Below, piece by piece: positions 11,090-21,789 of a stretch of 64,000 nt of DNA. Position 1 is the stretch's first letter. The number at the start of each line of letters is the position of its first letter. Position numbers and translations under genes: made by a program. Source of the DNA: Noviherbaspirillum humi. Lineage in GTDB: Bacteria; Pseudomonadota; Gammaproteobacteria; Burkholderiales; Burkholderiaceae_D. Under the pieces are notes generated by a model. The model was not told where the DNA came from and made no database searches. It was given only the letters and a program-made list of their open reading frames with translations. The stretch spans positions 62,001 to 126,000 of the forward strand of contig NZ_FZOT01000001.1 of the NCBI RefSeq assembly GCF_900188095.1. The letters are read 5' to 3'.

Positions 11090-12420
11090 TGTGCAATCAC
11101 CTTGTCGAACACCGCATGCAGCCGGGTGCCCAGCAGCATGCTTTCTTCCTCATCCAGGATGTAGGGCGGCATCAGGTAGACGGTGCGCCCGATCGGCCGG
11201 ATGAGCAACTCCTGTTCCAGCGCGGCGGTGAAGAAGCGGCGCGAGAAGGTTGCGGCCGCGGCATCGTCCAGCACCGCGTCGAAGGCCCAGATCATACCGC
11301 GCCGGCGGAAGTGGGCCACGCTTCGGTGCTGTGCCAGCGGCTGCAGCGCCTGCGTCAGGCGCTCGGCGCGCTCGCGGTTTTTCGCCAGCACGTCGTCTTC
11401 CTCGAAGATGGCGAGGGTGGCGAGCGCGGCGCGGCAGGCGAGCGGATTGCCGGTGTAGGAATGCGAATGCAGGAAGCCGCGGGTGACGTCGGCATCGTAG
11501 AAGGCCTGGTAGATGGCATCGCGCGTCATCACCAGCGACAGCGGCAGGTAGCCGCCGCTGATGCCCTTGGACAGGCAGACGAAGTCGGGCCGGATGCCGG
11601 CCTGCTCGCAGGCGAAGAAGGTGCCGGTGCGGCCGCAGCCGACGGCGATTTCGTCGGCGATCAGGTGCACCCGGTGCCGGTCGCAGGACTCGCGCACCAG
11701 CTTCAGGTAGAGCGGATCGTGCATCGCCATGCCGGCGGCGCACTGCACCAGCGGCTCGACGATGACGGCGGCGATCCGGCCTTCGCGCTGCTGCAGCAGG
11801 CTGTCCAGCTCGGCGGCGGCGCGGCGCGCGACATCCTCGGCGCGCTCGCCTTCCTGCGCCAGGCGGGCATCGGGCGAGGCCGCCACATGCGCCTGCCGCA
11901 GCAGCGGGCCGTAGGCGTCGCGGAACAGGGTGACGTCGGTCACCGCCAGCGCGCCGATGGTCTCGCCGTGATAGCTGTTCTTCAGGCAGACGAATTCCCG
12001 CCGTTCCGACTCGCCGCTGTTGCGCCAGTAATGGAAGCTCATTTTTAGCGCGATTTCCACCGCCGAGGCGCCGTCGGAGGCGTAGAAGCAGTGGCCGAGT
12101 TCATGACCGGTCAGCGCCGCCAGCTTTTCCGAGAGTTCGATCACCGGCTCATGGGTGAAGCCGGCCAGCATCGCATGCTCCAGCCGCTCCAGCTGATCGC
12201 GCAGCGCGGCATTGATGCGCGGGTTGGCATGGCCGAACAGGTTCACCCACCAGGAACTGATCGCATCCAGGTAGCGCCGGCCGTCGGTATCCACCAGCCA
12301 GGCGCCGCGGCCATGGCTGATCGGGATCAGCGGCATGGTTTCGTGGTGCTGCATCTGGGTGCAGGGGTGCCATACGCTTTGGAGGCTGCGGGTGATCCAG
12401 GAGGGATGGGTGGTGGACAT
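11086..12420 (-). CDS. bioA: Adenosylmethionine-8-amino-7-oxononanoate aminotransferase
   Basis: Uses S-adenosylmethionine as amino donor to make 7,8-diaminopelargonate. The 444-residue class III aminotransferase has [15 protein letters not shown] near the N-terminus, the [16 protein letters not shown] helix, [14 protein letters not shown] and the PLP-lysine motif [13 protein letters not shown]. The IWAFDAVLD and [16 protein letters not shown] segments are typical of BioA. It is first in the bio operon. No BirA-type operator was recognised in the 277 bp upstream, which is mostly repeat sequence. Confidence 0.96.
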   Translation of the reverse strand: MSTTHPSWITRSLQSVWHPCTQMQHHETMPLIPISHGRGAWLVDTDGRRYLDAISSWWVNLFGHANPRINAALRDQLERLEHAMLAGFTHEPVIELSEKLAALTGHELGHCFYASDGASAVEIALKMSFHYWRNSGESERREFVCLKNSYHGETIGALAVTDVTLFRDAYGPLLRQAHVAASPDARLAQEGERAEDVARRAAAELDSLLQQREGRIAAVIVEPLVQCAAGMAMHDPLYLKLVRESCDRHRVHLIADEIAVGCGRTGTFFACEQAGIRPDFVCLSKGISGGYLPLSLVMTRDAIYQAFYDADVTRGFLHSHSYTGNPLACRAALATLAIFEEDDVLAKNRERAERLTQALQPLAQHRSVAHFRRRGMIWAFDAVLDDAAAATFSRRFFTAALEQELLIRPIGRTVYLMPPYILDEEESMLLGTRLHAVFDKVIAQ

Positions 12421-12486
12421 GGGTGGTGCTGGGTTGCTTGTGGTGTGGTTGGGAATTAGTTGATTACGGAGAGTTGGCGCTAGTTG

Positions 12487-12606
12487 CTCCCTCCCCCTCA
12501 GGGGGAGGGTTAGGGTGAGGGTGGGTTTCCAGCGTGACTAAAGAACATCGTTTAAGTGCGCCAGAAACCCATCCCCACCCTAACCCTCCCCTTGAAGAGG
12601 AGGGGA
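12487..12606. repeat. GC-rich inverted repeat, copy 2
   Basis: Second copy of the element at 7966-8085: left arm with GGGGGAGGGTTAGGGTGAGG, right arm with ACCCATCCCCACCCTAACCC. It lies between liuC and bioA, so the bio operon is bracketed by the two copies, both in the same orientation. A transcript would form a long stem before bioA, which could separate bio expression from the liu operon. Confidence 0.8.
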
Positions 12607-12636
12607 CTGGGTAGTCAGGCCTTGAACCTCACCCAC

Positions 12637-12658
12637 GGTCCCGCTTGCAAGCGGGACC
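12637..12658. repeat. Perfect 22-bp palindrome
   Basis: GGTCCCGCTTGC/GCAAGCGGGACC forms a perfect palindrome with 11-bp arms. A shorter CGCTTGCAAGCG-like core also occurs at 7919-7932 beside repeat copy 1, so this palindrome seems to be a third component of the composite repeat. It could be a REP-like hairpin or a protein-binding site. Confidence 0.6.
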
Positions 12659-12664
12659 GGCTTC

Positions 12665-12700
12665 GCAGGCGCGGAGCAGTGCTCCGCGAATTCCCTGCTA
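12665..12700. repeat. 36-bp palindromic repeat fused to liuC stop codon, copy 2
   Basis: Near-identical to 8100-8135 (about 33 of 36 bases), with a perfect hairpin CGCGGAGCA/TGCTCCGCG. As in copy 1, the right end CTA is the complement of the upstream gene's TAG stop, here liuC. Two unrelated genes ending at the same base of a repeat suggests a mobile or terminator-like element that replaces gene 3' ends. Confidence 0.75.
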
Positions 12701-13480
12701 CGCCCAATTAGCCTTCCGCTTCTCCAAAAACGACTTCACGCCTTCCTTCCCCTCCTCCGACGCCCGGATATCCGCAATGCGCTCCGCGGTATCGGCGATC
12801 AGCGCCTCGCTCAGCGGCATGCCGGCCATGTCGCGCACCAGGCGCTTGGCTTCCTTCAGCGCATTCGGGCTGTTGGCGGCCAGGGACTTGACGATTTGCT
12901 CAGCAGCGGCGTCGAGTTCGGCGGCGGGGACGACATGATGCACGAAACCGATGCGCTTTGCTTCGTCGGCGTCGAACCGCTCGGCGGTGAGAAAGTAGCG
13001 CCGGGCCGACTGCTCGCCCATGGCGCGGATGACGTAGGGCGAAATTGTCGCAGGGATCAGGCCGAGTTTCACTTCGGATAGGCAGAAAAACGCTTCCTGC
13101 GCCGAAATCGCCACATCGCAGGCGGCCGCCAGGCCCATGCCGCCGGCGTAGCAGTCGCCTTGCACTTTTGCCACCACCGGCTTCGGGCAGGTGTGGATGA
13201 CGCGCAGCATTTCTGCCAGCTGGGCGGCGTCGGCGCGGTTCTCTTCATGGCTGTAGCCGGCCATTTTCTTCATCCAGTTGAGGTCGGCGCCGGCGCAGAA
13301 GGCCGGGCCGCGCGCCGCCAGCACGATCACCCGGATTTCCGGCGCATCGCCGAGCGCCCGGAAGGCGCCTGTCAATTCGGCAATGGTGGTTTCATTGAAG
13401 GCATTGCGTACCTCCGGCCGGTTGAGGGTGACGACGGCCACCCTGCCCTGCTGCGTAACTTCGATGGTCTGGAAATTCAT
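12698..13480 (-). CDS. liuC: Methylglutaconyl-CoA hydratase (enoyl-CoA hydratase family)
   Basis: Crotonase-fold enzyme, 260 residues, that would hydrate 3-methylglutaconyl-CoA to HMG-CoA. The oxyanion-hole segments are ARGPAFCAGADLNWMK and KVQGDCYAGGMGLAAACDVA, and LSEVKLGLIPATISPYV is typical of LiuC rather than generic FadB hydratases. It starts 19 bp after liuB ends and is followed by the composite repeat. Assignment to the leucine pathway rests on context plus these segments. Confidence 0.92.
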   Translation of the reverse strand: MNFQTIEVTQQGRVAVVTLNRPEVRNAFNETTIAELTGAFRALGDAPEIRVIVLAARGPAFCAGADLNWMKKMAGYSHEENRADAAQLAEMLRVIHTCPKPVVAKVQGDCYAGGMGLAAACDVAISAQEAFFCLSEVKLGLIPATISPYVIRAMGEQSARRYFLTAERFDADEAKRIGFVHHVVPAAELDAAAEQIVKSLAANSPNALKEAKRLVRDMAGMPLSEALIADTAERIADIRASEEGKEGVKSFLEKRKANWA

Positions 13481-13499
13481 CGGCTGCTCCTGTCCAGGG

Positions 13500-15107
13500 T
13501 TACATGCGGAACACGCCGAAGCGGGTATCCGGAATCGGCGCGTTCAGCGCCGCGCTCAGGCCCAGCGCCAGCACCATGCGGGTGTCGGCCGGGTCGATCA
13601 CGCCGTCGTCCCACAGCCGCGCGCTGGCGTAGTACGGATGGCCCTGGTGCTCGTACTGCTCGCGGATCGGCGCCTTGAACGCCTCCTCTTCCTGCGCGCT
13701 CCAGCTGCCGCCGCGCGCCTCGATGCCGTCGCGCTTGACGGTGGCCAGCACGCTGGCCGCCTGTTCCCCGCCCATCACCGAGATGCGCGCGTTCGGCCAC
13801 ATCCACAGGAAGCGCGGCGAGTACGCGCGCCCGCACATGCCGTAGTTGCCGGCGCCGAAGCTGCCGCCGATGATCACCGTGAACTTCGGCACGCTGGCGG
13901 TGGCCACCGCCGTCACCATCTTGGCGCCGTTGCGGGCGATGCCTTCGTTCTCGTACTTGCGGCCCACCATGAAGCCGGTGATGTTCTGCAGGAACACCAG
14001 CGGGATCTTGCGCTGGCAGCACAGCTCGATGAAGTGCGCCCCCTTCAAGGCCGATTCCGAGAACAGGATGCCGTTGTTGGCGATGATGCCCACCGGCATG
14101 CCGTGCAGGTGGGCGAAGCCGCATACCAGCGTGGTGCCGTAGCGCGCCTTGAACTCGTCGAACTCGCTGCCGTCGACGATGCGGGCAATCACCTCGCGCA
14201 CATCGAAGGGCTTGCGGGTGTCGGTCGGAATCACGCCGTACAGCTCGTTGGCATCGTATTGCGGCGGCACCGGCTCGCGCAGCAGCAGCTCATGCCGCTT
14301 GCTGCGGTTGAGGTTGCCGACGATGCGCCGCGCCAGCGCCAGCGCATGCAGGTCGTCCTGCGCCAGGTGGTCCACCACGCCGGAGAGCCGAGTATGCACG
14401 TCGCCGCCGCCGAGGTCTTCGGCGCTGACCACCTCGCCGGTGGCCGCCTTCACCAGCGGCGGGCCGCCGAGGAAGATGGTGCCCTGCTCCTTGACGATGA
14501 TGGATTCGTCGCTCATGGCCGGCACGTAGGCGCCGCCGGCGGTGCAGGAACCCATCACCACCGCGATCTGCGGAATGCCCTTGGCCGACAGGTTGGCCTG
14601 GTTATAAAAGATGCGGCCGAAATGGTCGCGGTCGGGAAAGACGTCGTCCTGGTTCGGCAGGTTGGCGCCGCCGGAATCGACCAGGTACACGCAGGGCAGA
14701 TTGTTCTGCTCGGCGATCTCCTGCGCCCGCAGGTGCTTCTTCACCGTGATCGGGTAGTAGGTGCCGCCCTTCACCGTCGCATCGTTGCACACCACCACGC
14801 ATTCGATGCCGGCGATGCGGCCGATGCCGGTGATGATGCCGGCCGCCGGCGCCGCATTGTCGTACATCTCGTAAGCAGCCAGCTGCGACAGTTCCAGGAA
14901 AGGGGTGCCGGGATCGAGCAGCATCTGCACCCGCTCGCGCGGCAGCAGCTTGCCGCGGGCGGTGTGCTTCTTGCGCGCCTCTTCGCCACCGCCCAGGGCC
15001 AGCTGCTCGACCTTGGCGCGCAGGTCGTCCACCAGGGTGCGCATCGCCTGGGCATTCGCCTGGAAATCGTCGGCGCGGGGGTTGAGCTTGGATTCGATGA
15101 TTGCCAT
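13500..15107 (-). CDS. liuB: Methylcrotonyl-CoA carboxylase carboxyltransferase subunit
   Basis: A 535-residue beta subunit that moves the carboxyl group from LiuD biotin to 3-methylcrotonyl-CoA. Typical MccB segments include [20 protein letters not shown], the glycine pair regions [18 protein letters not shown] and [20 protein letters not shown] that form the two crotonase-like active sites, and [15 protein letters not shown]. The start at 15107 was chosen because [15 protein letters not shown] is the family N-terminus and lies two bases from the upstream ychJ stop. Its partner liuD is 6 kb downstream. Confidence 0.96.
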   Translation of the reverse strand: MAIIESKLNPRADDFQANAQAMRTLVDDLRAKVEQLALGGGEEARKKHTARGKLLPRERVQMLLDPGTPFLELSQLAAYEMYDNAAPAAGIITGIGRIAGIECVVVCNDATVKGGTYYPITVKKHLRAQEIAEQNNLPCVYLVDSGGANLPNQDDVFPDRDHFGRIFYNQANLSAKGIPQIAVVMGSCTAGGAYVPAMSDESIIVKEQGTIFLGGPPLVKAATGEVVSAEDLGGGDVHTRLSGVVDHLAQDDLHALALARRIVGNLNRSKRHELLLREPVPPQYDANELYGVIPTDTRKPFDVREVIARIVDGSEFDEFKARYGTTLVCGFAHLHGMPVGIIANNGILFSESALKGAHFIELCCQRKIPLVFLQNITGFMVGRKYENEGIARNGAKMVTAVATASVPKFTVIIGGSFGAGNYGMCGRAYSPRFLWMWPNARISVMGGEQAASVLATVKRDGIEARGGSWSAQEEEAFKAPIREQYEHQGHPYYASARLWDDGVIDPADTRMVLALGLSAALNAPIPDTRFGVFRM

Positions 15108-15109
15108 GG

Positions 15110-15529
15110 TTATTTCGCTTTCTCGGGGAAACTGCCATCCACATACAGCCAGCGCCCGCCTTCGCGCACGAAGCGGCTGACCTCGTGCAGGCGATGCGCG
15201 CGGCCGCCCTGCTTGTAGCGGGCGACGAACTCCACCGTTGCCGCATCGCCCCCGCCTTCGTGGCGCCTTACCTCCAGTCCCAGCCATTTGGTTTCAGGAT
15301 CGGCTGCCAGGTCCTGCAGCGCCGGTCGGGTGTCCGGATGCCAGGTGTCATGCAAGTACTGCGGCAGGCCCAGCACATAGGCGCTATAGCGCGATCGCAT
15401 CAGCAAGTCGGCGCTAGGCGCCGCCTCGCCGGCATGGAAGCGGCCGCAGCAGGCGGCGTATTCCTTGCCGCCGCAGGGACAGGCCTGGTGATCGTCCTTC
15501 TTCGGTTTCATGCTTGCCACGTCAGGCAT
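15110..15529 (-). CDS. YchJ-like SEC-C motif protein (UPF0225)
   Basis: A 139-residue protein with an N-terminal SEC-C zinc-binding motif, [20 protein letters not shown] (cysteines about residues 17-29), then the NTF2-like YchJ domain with [23 protein letters not shown] and a C-terminal WLYVDGSF strand. SEC-C modules bind zinc and can contact ribosomes or SecB, but this family's role is unknown. The first ATG (15529) overlaps the acyl-CoA dehydrogenase stop by eight bases; an ATG at 15511 is an alternative start without overlap. Confidence 0.85.
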   Translation of the reverse strand: MPDVASMKPKKDDHQACPCGGKEYAACCGRFHAGEAAPSADLLMRSRYSAYVLGLPQYLHDTWHPDTRPALQDLAADPETKWLGLEVRRHEGGGDAATVEFVARYKQGGRAHRLHEVSRFVREGGRWLYVDGSFPEKAK

Positions 15530-16658
15530 CCTGCAGGCCGCGCGCGATCAGGATCTTCTGGATGTCGCTGGTGCCTTCGTAGATCTGGCAAACGCGCACG
15601 TCGCGGTAAATGCGCTCCACCGGAAAGTCGCTGACATAGCCGTAGCCGCCGTGGATCTGGATCGCATCGGAGCAGACCTGCTCCGCCATCTCGCTGGCGA
15701 ACAGCTTGGCCATGGCGGCCTCCTTCAGGCAGGGCCGGCCGGCATCCTTCAGGCTGGCCGCATGCCACACCATCTGCCTCGCCACCTCGATCCGGGTCGC
15801 CATGTCGGCGAGGCGGAACTGCACCGCCTGGTGCTCGAAGATGGGCTTGCCGAAACTGCTGCGCTCGCGGGCATAGCTCAACGCGGCCTCGAAGGCGGCT
15901 CGCGCCATGCCCACCGACTGGGCGGCGATGCCGATGCGGCCGCCCTCCAGGCCGGACAGCGCGATGCGGTAGCCCTGCCCTTCCTCGCCGATCAGGTTGC
16001 GCGCCGGGATGCGGCAATTCTCGAACACGATCTGGGCGGTGTCGGAGGAATGCTGGCCGAGCTTGTCTTCCAGACGGGCGACGATGTAGCCGGGCGTCGT
16101 GGTCGGCACCCAGAAGGCGCTGATGCCGCGCTTGCCGGCCGCCTTGTCGGTCACCGCCATGACGATGGCCACGTCGGCATGCTTGCCGCTGGTGATGAAC
16201 TGCTTGACGCCGTTGAGCACGTAGTCGTCGCCGTCGCGCACTGCCGTCGTGCGCAGGGCCGAGGCATCGCTGCCGACATGCGGCTCGGTCAGGCAGAAGG
16301 CGCCAAGCAGCCGGCCCTGGGCCAGGGGCCGCAGCCACTGTTCCTTCTGCGGCTCGCTGGCATAGGCCATGGCGATGCTGCAGACCGGGCAGTTGTTGAC
16401 CGAGATGACGGTGGAGGTGCCGCCGTCGCCGGCGGCGATCTCTTCCAGCACCAGCGCCAGCGACAGGTAATCCAGGCCGGCGCCGCCGTAGTTCTCCGGC
16501 ACCGCCACGCCGAAGGTGCCGAGCTCGGCCAGCCCCTTCAGCTCCTCCTTCGGAAAGTGGTGCTCCCGGTCCCAGCGCGCGGCATTCGGCGCCAGCCGTT
16601 CGCGGGCATAGTCGCGCACCGCGTCGCGGATCATTGCATGCTGTTCCGACAAGACCAT
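15522..16658 (-). CDS. Short-chain acyl-CoA dehydrogenase
   Basis: A 378-residue FAD enzyme that would oxidise a short or branched acyl-CoA. It shows the FAD-binding CLTEPHVGSDAS and KQFITSGKHAD strands, the QIHGGYGYVSDFPVERIYRD segment, and the catalytic glutamate in IYEGTSDIQK near the C-terminus, where butyryl-type enzymes carry it. LiuA in this cluster has its glutamate elsewhere, so this is a distinct paralogue. The start at 16658 (MVLSEQHAMIRDAV) follows the sequence AAAAGGGAGAGATCAC, a good ribosome-binding site. Its substrate may be butyryl-, isobutyryl- or methylbutyryl-CoA. Confidence 0.9.
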   Translation of the reverse strand: MVLSEQHAMIRDAVRDYARERLAPNAARWDREHHFPKEELKGLAELGTFGVAVPENYGGAGLDYLSLALVLEEIAAGDGGTSTVISVNNCPVCSIAMAYASEPQKEQWLRPLAQGRLLGAFCLTEPHVGSDASALRTTAVRDGDDYVLNGVKQFITSGKHADVAIVMAVTDKAAGKRGISAFWVPTTTPGYIVARLEDKLGQHSSDTAQIVFENCRIPARNLIGEEGQGYRIALSGLEGGRIGIAAQSVGMARAAFEAALSYARERSSFGKPIFEHQAVQFRLADMATRIEVARQMVWHAASLKDAGRPCLKEAAMAKLFASEMAEQVCSDAIQIHGGYGYVSDFPVERIYRDVRVCQIYEGTSDIQKILIARGLQDA

Positions 16659-16680
16659 GTGATCTCTCCCTTTTTTATCT

Positions 16681-17349
16681 TCACCAAGGCAGCGCGCCGC
16701 CGCCGTGGCTGCGGAAGCTGCCGCTGTCGCGCGGCCCCAGGCCATCGAGGACCTTCAGCATGCCGGACACGCTCTGCTCCACGCCGATGCTGGCGTTGGG
16801 CCCGCCCATGTCGGTTCGCACCCAGCCCGGATCGAGCGCGACGAAGATGGCGCCGGGATAATCGAGCGATGCCGACTTCACCGCCATGTTCAGCGCCGCC
16901 TTGGAAGCGCGGTAGATCCAGCCATCGCTGCCATGGGCGCCTTCGATGCTGCCCATGCCGCTGCTGAGGAAGCCGAACTTCCCTTGCGCCGCCTGCACCA
17001 TCGGCGCGACCAGCGGAATGGCCTGCATCACGCCGAGGACGTTGGCATGCATCACCGTGTCGAAATCCTGGCGGGTGGGCGGCGTGCCGGCGCCGCTGTC
17101 CGGACCGTAGACGCCGGCCACGTAGAGCGCGAGGTCGAGTTCCTCGCCGTCGAGCTGCCAGCCGAGGCCGGCCAGCGACTCCGGCACGGCGACGTCGAGC
17201 TTGAGCGCATGGGCGCCCTCGGCGCGCAGCGACGCCAGCGCCGCATCGTCGCGGGCGGTGGCATGGACCTTCCAGCCCCGGGACAGCAGCTGGCGGACGA
17301 ACTCGCGGCCGATGCCGCGCGAAGCGCCGAGGATGAGTGCGGTAGGCAT
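16681..17349 (-). CDS. Short-chain dehydrogenase/reductase
   Basis: A 222-residue classical SDR: cofactor motif LILGASRGIGREF (TGxxxGxG type, with A for T), Asp in LKLDVAVPE, the catalytic serine in FLSSGMGSIEG and YRASKAALN with Tyr and Lys four residues apart, then LDPGWVRTDMGG. NAD(P)H-dependent oxidation or reduction is expected, but the substrate is unknown. It resembles small C-factor/CsgA-like SDRs in length. It lies 21 bp after the thiolase gene and 22 bp before the acyl-CoA dehydrogenase gene, so it is in the liu transcript. Confidence 0.88.
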   Translation of the reverse strand: MPTALILGASRGIGREFVRQLLSRGWKVHATARDDAALASLRAEGAHALKLDVAVPESLAGLGWQLDGEELDLALYVAGVYGPDSGAGTPPTRQDFDTVMHANVLGVMQAIPLVAPMVQAAQGKFGFLSSGMGSIEGAHGSDGWIYRASKAALNMAVKSASLDYPGAIFVALDPGWVRTDMGGPNASIGVEQSVSGMLKVLDGLGPRDSGSFRSHGGGALPW

Positions 17350-17370
17350 GATGGCGATCTTCCGGGAGGC

Positions 17371-18549
<1,179 letters not shown>

Positions 18550-18563
18550 GATGTGTCTCCGGT

Positions 18564-20351
18564 TCAGGCCGCCTGCGCGGCGGCCGGGGGTTTCTGATGG
18601 AAGCGCAGTTCCTCCGGATAGGGGAACACATCCTGGATGTGTCCGTCGAGGATGCGCTGCTTGGCGTTCTGCCAGAACTCCGGCGTCAGGAGCTCGGCAT
18701 GGTACTTCAGGAAAGCCTGGCGCACGTCCGGGTTGCCGAGCAGGAAGGCGCCGAACTGCTCGGGGAAGACATCATTCTTCGCCACCGGATACCAGGGCTC
18801 GCTCGCCATCTCGTCTTCCTCGTTGCGCGGTTCCGGAATCCGGCGGAAATTGCAGTCGGTGATGTACTCGATCTCGTCGTAGTCGTAGAACACCACCCGG
18901 CCGTTGCGGGTGACGCCGAAGTTCTTGTACAGCATGTCGCCGGGAAAGATGTTCGCCTTCACCAGGTCGCGGATGGCGTTGCCGTACTCGCGCACGCCAT
19001 GCTCCAGCGCCGCCGAGTCGCCGCGCCGCTGCGCATCGGACAGCCACAGGTTCAGCGGGATCATGCGGCGCTCGATGTACAGGTGCCGGATGACGATCTC
19101 GTCGCCGTCCTCCTCGATGATGGAGGGCGCCACCTGCTTCAGCTCCGCCAGCAGCGCATCGGAAAAGCGGGCTCGGGGAAAGGCGACGTTGGAGTACTCC
19201 AGGGTATCGGCCATGCGGCCGACGCGGTCGTGATACTTCACCAGCAGGTATTTTTCCTTCACCAGCGCGCGCGTGGTTTCCTTCGGCGCCGGGATATGGT
19301 CCTTGATCGCCTTGAACACATAGGGGAAGGATGGCAGGGCGAACACCGCCATCACCAGCCCGCGGATGCCGGGCGCCGCCTCGAAGCAGTCGGAGGAATG
19401 ATTCAGGTGATGCAGGAAGTCGCGGTAGAAGGCGGCCTTGCCCAGCTTCTGCAGGCCGAGGATGGTGTAGATCTCGCTGCGCGGCTTGCCCGGCAGGATG
19501 GAGGACAGGAAGGTGACGTAGGCCGACGGCACCTCCATGTCCACCATGAAGTAGGCGCGGGTGAAGGAAAACAGCGTGATGATGAGCGCCGGATCGAACA
19601 GCACCGTGTCCAGCACCAGCTCGCCCTTGCGGTTGTAGAGGATGGGCACGACGAAGGGATAGACATGGATGCCGTTGATGCCCCGGCCCACGACGTAGGC
19701 GCCCTTGTTCCGGTAGAACAGGCTGGCCAGCACGTGAATCTGGTGGTTGGGTTCCACTTGCTCGCCGAGCAAGGCGGCCAGCCGGCTTTCGACGAAGCCG
19801 ATGTCGCGGTCGAGGTTGGCGAACGGCGCCTGCAGCCGGAAGTTGGTGATGATGCGCTTCAGGGCGAAGCGCAGCCCGTCCTTGGCCGGATAGTAGACGC
19901 GGTAGGTCGGCTCGCCCTCCACCGGCTCGATGTAGTCGGTGGACACCGCCGGCCGCACGAAGATGAAATCGTTGTGGAAGTAGGTGCGGTGCAGGATCTT
20001 GCAGCACACCGAATTGAAGAAGGTTTCCGCCAGTTCCGGCTGCTTGTGGTTGATCAGCAGGCCGATGTAATGCAGCTTCACCTCGCGCCAGACGTCGTCG
20101 TTCAGCTCGCCCGGTTCGTATTCATCCTCCAGCAGTTGCACGCATTCCGCCACCCGCTTGTCGTAGAAGGCGATGCGTTCGCGCGCTTTCTCCTGCGCCG
20201 TCTTCCAGTCGCGCGCAGCGAAGTAGCGGCGCGCATCCTGGCTGGCGGCGCGGAACAGGCGGTAATGCTTGTCGAAGCCGTCGAGGATGGCGCGCGCCAG
20301 GTCGAAGGCGATCTGCGAGCGCAGCAGCTTGGGAAAGGGCGTGGATGACAT
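18564..20351 (-). CDS. aceK: Isocitrate dehydrogenase kinase/phosphatase
   Basis: Bifunctional enzyme that phosphorylates and dephosphorylates isocitrate dehydrogenase, steering isocitrate to the glyoxylate shunt when cells live on acetyl-CoA. The 595-residue product shows the AceK N-terminus [78 protein letters not shown]-like central region and the kinase loop [20 protein letters not shown]. Start 20351 (MSSTPFPK) fits homologue length; an upstream ATG at 20411 with a GGAG box is an alternative adding 20 residues. Its place between liuA and the thiolase links leucine breakdown with anaplerosis. Confidence 0.94.
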   Translation of the reverse strand: MSSTPFPKLLRSQIAFDLARAILDGFDKHYRLFRAASQDARRYFAARDWKTAQEKARERIAFYDKRVAECVQLLEDEYEPGELNDDVWREVKLHYIGLLINHKQPELAETFFNSVCCKILHRTYFHNDFIFVRPAVSTDYIEPVEGEPTYRVYYPAKDGLRFALKRIITNFRLQAPFANLDRDIGFVESRLAALLGEQVEPNHQIHVLASLFYRNKGAYVVGRGINGIHVYPFVVPILYNRKGELVLDTVLFDPALIITLFSFTRAYFMVDMEVPSAYVTFLSSILPGKPRSEIYTILGLQKLGKAAFYRDFLHHLNHSSDCFEAAPGIRGLVMAVFALPSFPYVFKAIKDHIPAPKETTRALVKEKYLLVKYHDRVGRMADTLEYSNVAFPRARFSDALLAELKQVAPSIIEEDGDEIVIRHLYIERRMIPLNLWLSDAQRRGDSAALEHGVREYGNAIRDLVKANIFPGDMLYKNFGVTRNGRVVFYDYDEIEYITDCNFRRIPEPRNEEDEMASEPWYPVAKNDVFPEQFGAFLLGNPDVRQAFLKYHAELLTPEFWQNAKQRILDGHIQDVFPYPEELRFHQKPPAAAQAA

Positions 20352-20458
20352 GGCGTGGGCGGCTCGGCTCGATTCGGCGCGGCATCCCGCCAAGGGAAGC
20401 GCGCGCGTCATGGCGTCACGTTCTCCAGTTTAAGCAGTTGCGGCGCATCCGGCAGGAC

Positions 20459-21643
20459 TCAACGGGTTTCGGCAAACAGCTCGCGGCCGATCAGCATGCG
20501 CCGGATCTCGCTCGTTCCGGCGCCGATCTCGTACAGCTTGGCATCGCGCCACAGGCGCCCCACCGGATACTCGTTGATGTAGCCGTTGCCGCCCAGCGCC
20601 TGGATCGCTTCGCCCGCCATCCACGTCGCCTTTTCCGCCGAGTACAGGATCGCCCCGGCCGCATCCTTGCGCAGCGCCCGGATCGCTTCCGGCGTCTTCG
20701 CCCGGTCGCAGGCCTGGCCCACTGCATACACATACGCCTTGCAGGCCATCATGGTCGAATACATGTCCGCCAGCTTGCCCTGCATCAGCTGGAACTCGCC
20801 GATCGGCTGGCCGAACTGCTTCCTGTCATGCACATACGGCACCACCACATCCATGCACGCCTGCATGATGCCCAGCGGCCCGCCCGACAGCACCGCCCGC
20901 TCGAAGTCCAGCCCCGACATCAGCACGTTCACCCCCTTGCCGAGTCCGCCGAGCACGTTCTCCGCCGGCACCTCGCAATCCTGGAACACCAGCTCGCCGG
21001 TATGGGAGCCGCGCATGCCGAGCTTGTCGAGCTTCTGCGCTACCGAGAAGCCTTTATAGCCCTTCTCAACCAGGAAGGCGGTCATGCCGCGCGGGCCGGC
21101 TTCGATGTCGTTCTTGGCGTAGACTACCAGCACGTCGGCGTCGGGGCCGTTGGTGATCCACATCTTGGTGCCGTTGAGCACCCAGCGGTCGCCCTTGAAG
21201 TCGGCGCGCAGCTTCATGCTGACCACGTCGGAGCCGGCATTGGGCTCCGACATCGCCAGCGCACCGACGTACTCGCCGGAAATCAGCTTCGGCAGGTATT
21301 TCTGCTTCTGTTCCTCGGTGCCATTGCGCTTGATCTGGTTGACGCACAGGTTGGAATGGGCGCCGTAGGACAGGCCGACCGAGGCCGAAGCGCGCGAGAT
21401 TTCCTCCATGGCCACGATATGAGCGAGGTAGCCCATGTCGGTGCCGCCGTACGCCTCGCCGACGGTGATGCCGAGCAGGCCGAGTTCGCCCATCTTTTTC
21501 CACAGGTCCATGGGGAACTGGTCGGTACGGTCGATCTCGGCGGCGCGCGGCGCGATTTCCGCCCGGGCGAACTGCTGGATGGTCTCGCGCAGGGCGGCGA
21601 TGTCGTCGCCATGGTCAAAGGTCAGGCCGGGCAGGTGGAGCAT
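20459..21643 (-). CDS. liuA: Isovaleryl-CoA dehydrogenase
   Basis: A 394-residue FAD enzyme oxidising isovaleryl-CoA to 3-methylcrotonyl-CoA, the committed step of the leucine pathway. Family-specific features are [40 protein letters not shown], and [22 protein letters not shown], in which the glutamate in the E-R-A position is the catalytic base peculiar to isovaleryl-CoA dehydrogenases. [17 protein letters not shown] and [17 protein letters not shown] close the fold. It is the first enzyme gene after liuR; a LiuR-type site lies about 100 bp before its start. Confidence 0.96.
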   Translation of the reverse strand: MLHLPGLTFDHGDDIAALRETIQQFARAEIAPRAAEIDRTDQFPMDLWKKMGELGLLGITVGEAYGGTDMGYLAHIVAMEEISRASASVGLSYGAHSNLCVNQIKRNGTEEQKQKYLPKLISGEYVGALAMSEPNAGSDVVSMKLRADFKGDRWVLNGTKMWITNGPDADVLVVYAKNDIEAGPRGMTAFLVEKGYKGFSVAQKLDKLGMRGSHTGELVFQDCEVPAENVLGGLGKGVNVLMSGLDFERAVLSGGPLGIMQACMDVVVPYVHDRKQFGQPIGEFQLMQGKLADMYSTMMACKAYVYAVGQACDRAKTPEAIRALRKDAAGAILYSAEKATWMAGEAIQALGGNGYINEYPVGRLWRDAKLYEIGAGTSEIRRMLIGRELFAETR

Positions 21644-21740
21644 GTCTTCCTCGCGTCAGAATCGTTGGATGGTGCGGACTGCGGGCTGTTGCGAATCGGC
21701 TCCGGAAGCCGGACGCCGTGCCGGAAAATGATAGCGTCAA

Positions 21741-21762
21741 TTGACGTTAACGTAAACGTAAC
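21741..21762. promoter_or_regulatory. Putative LiuR operator upstream of liuA
   Basis: The sequence TTGACGTTAACGTAAACGTA contains a perfect ACGTTAACGT palindrome and an overlapping near-palindrome ACGTAAACGT. It shares GTTAACGTAAACGT with the site at 22309-22326. It lies about 98-119 bp before the liuA start in the short liuR-liuA gap, as expected for autoregulated MerR-type control of a liu operon. Confidence 0.75.
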
Positions 21763-21789
21763 TTCGCCGCCGCTTGACGCGCTTCGAAA

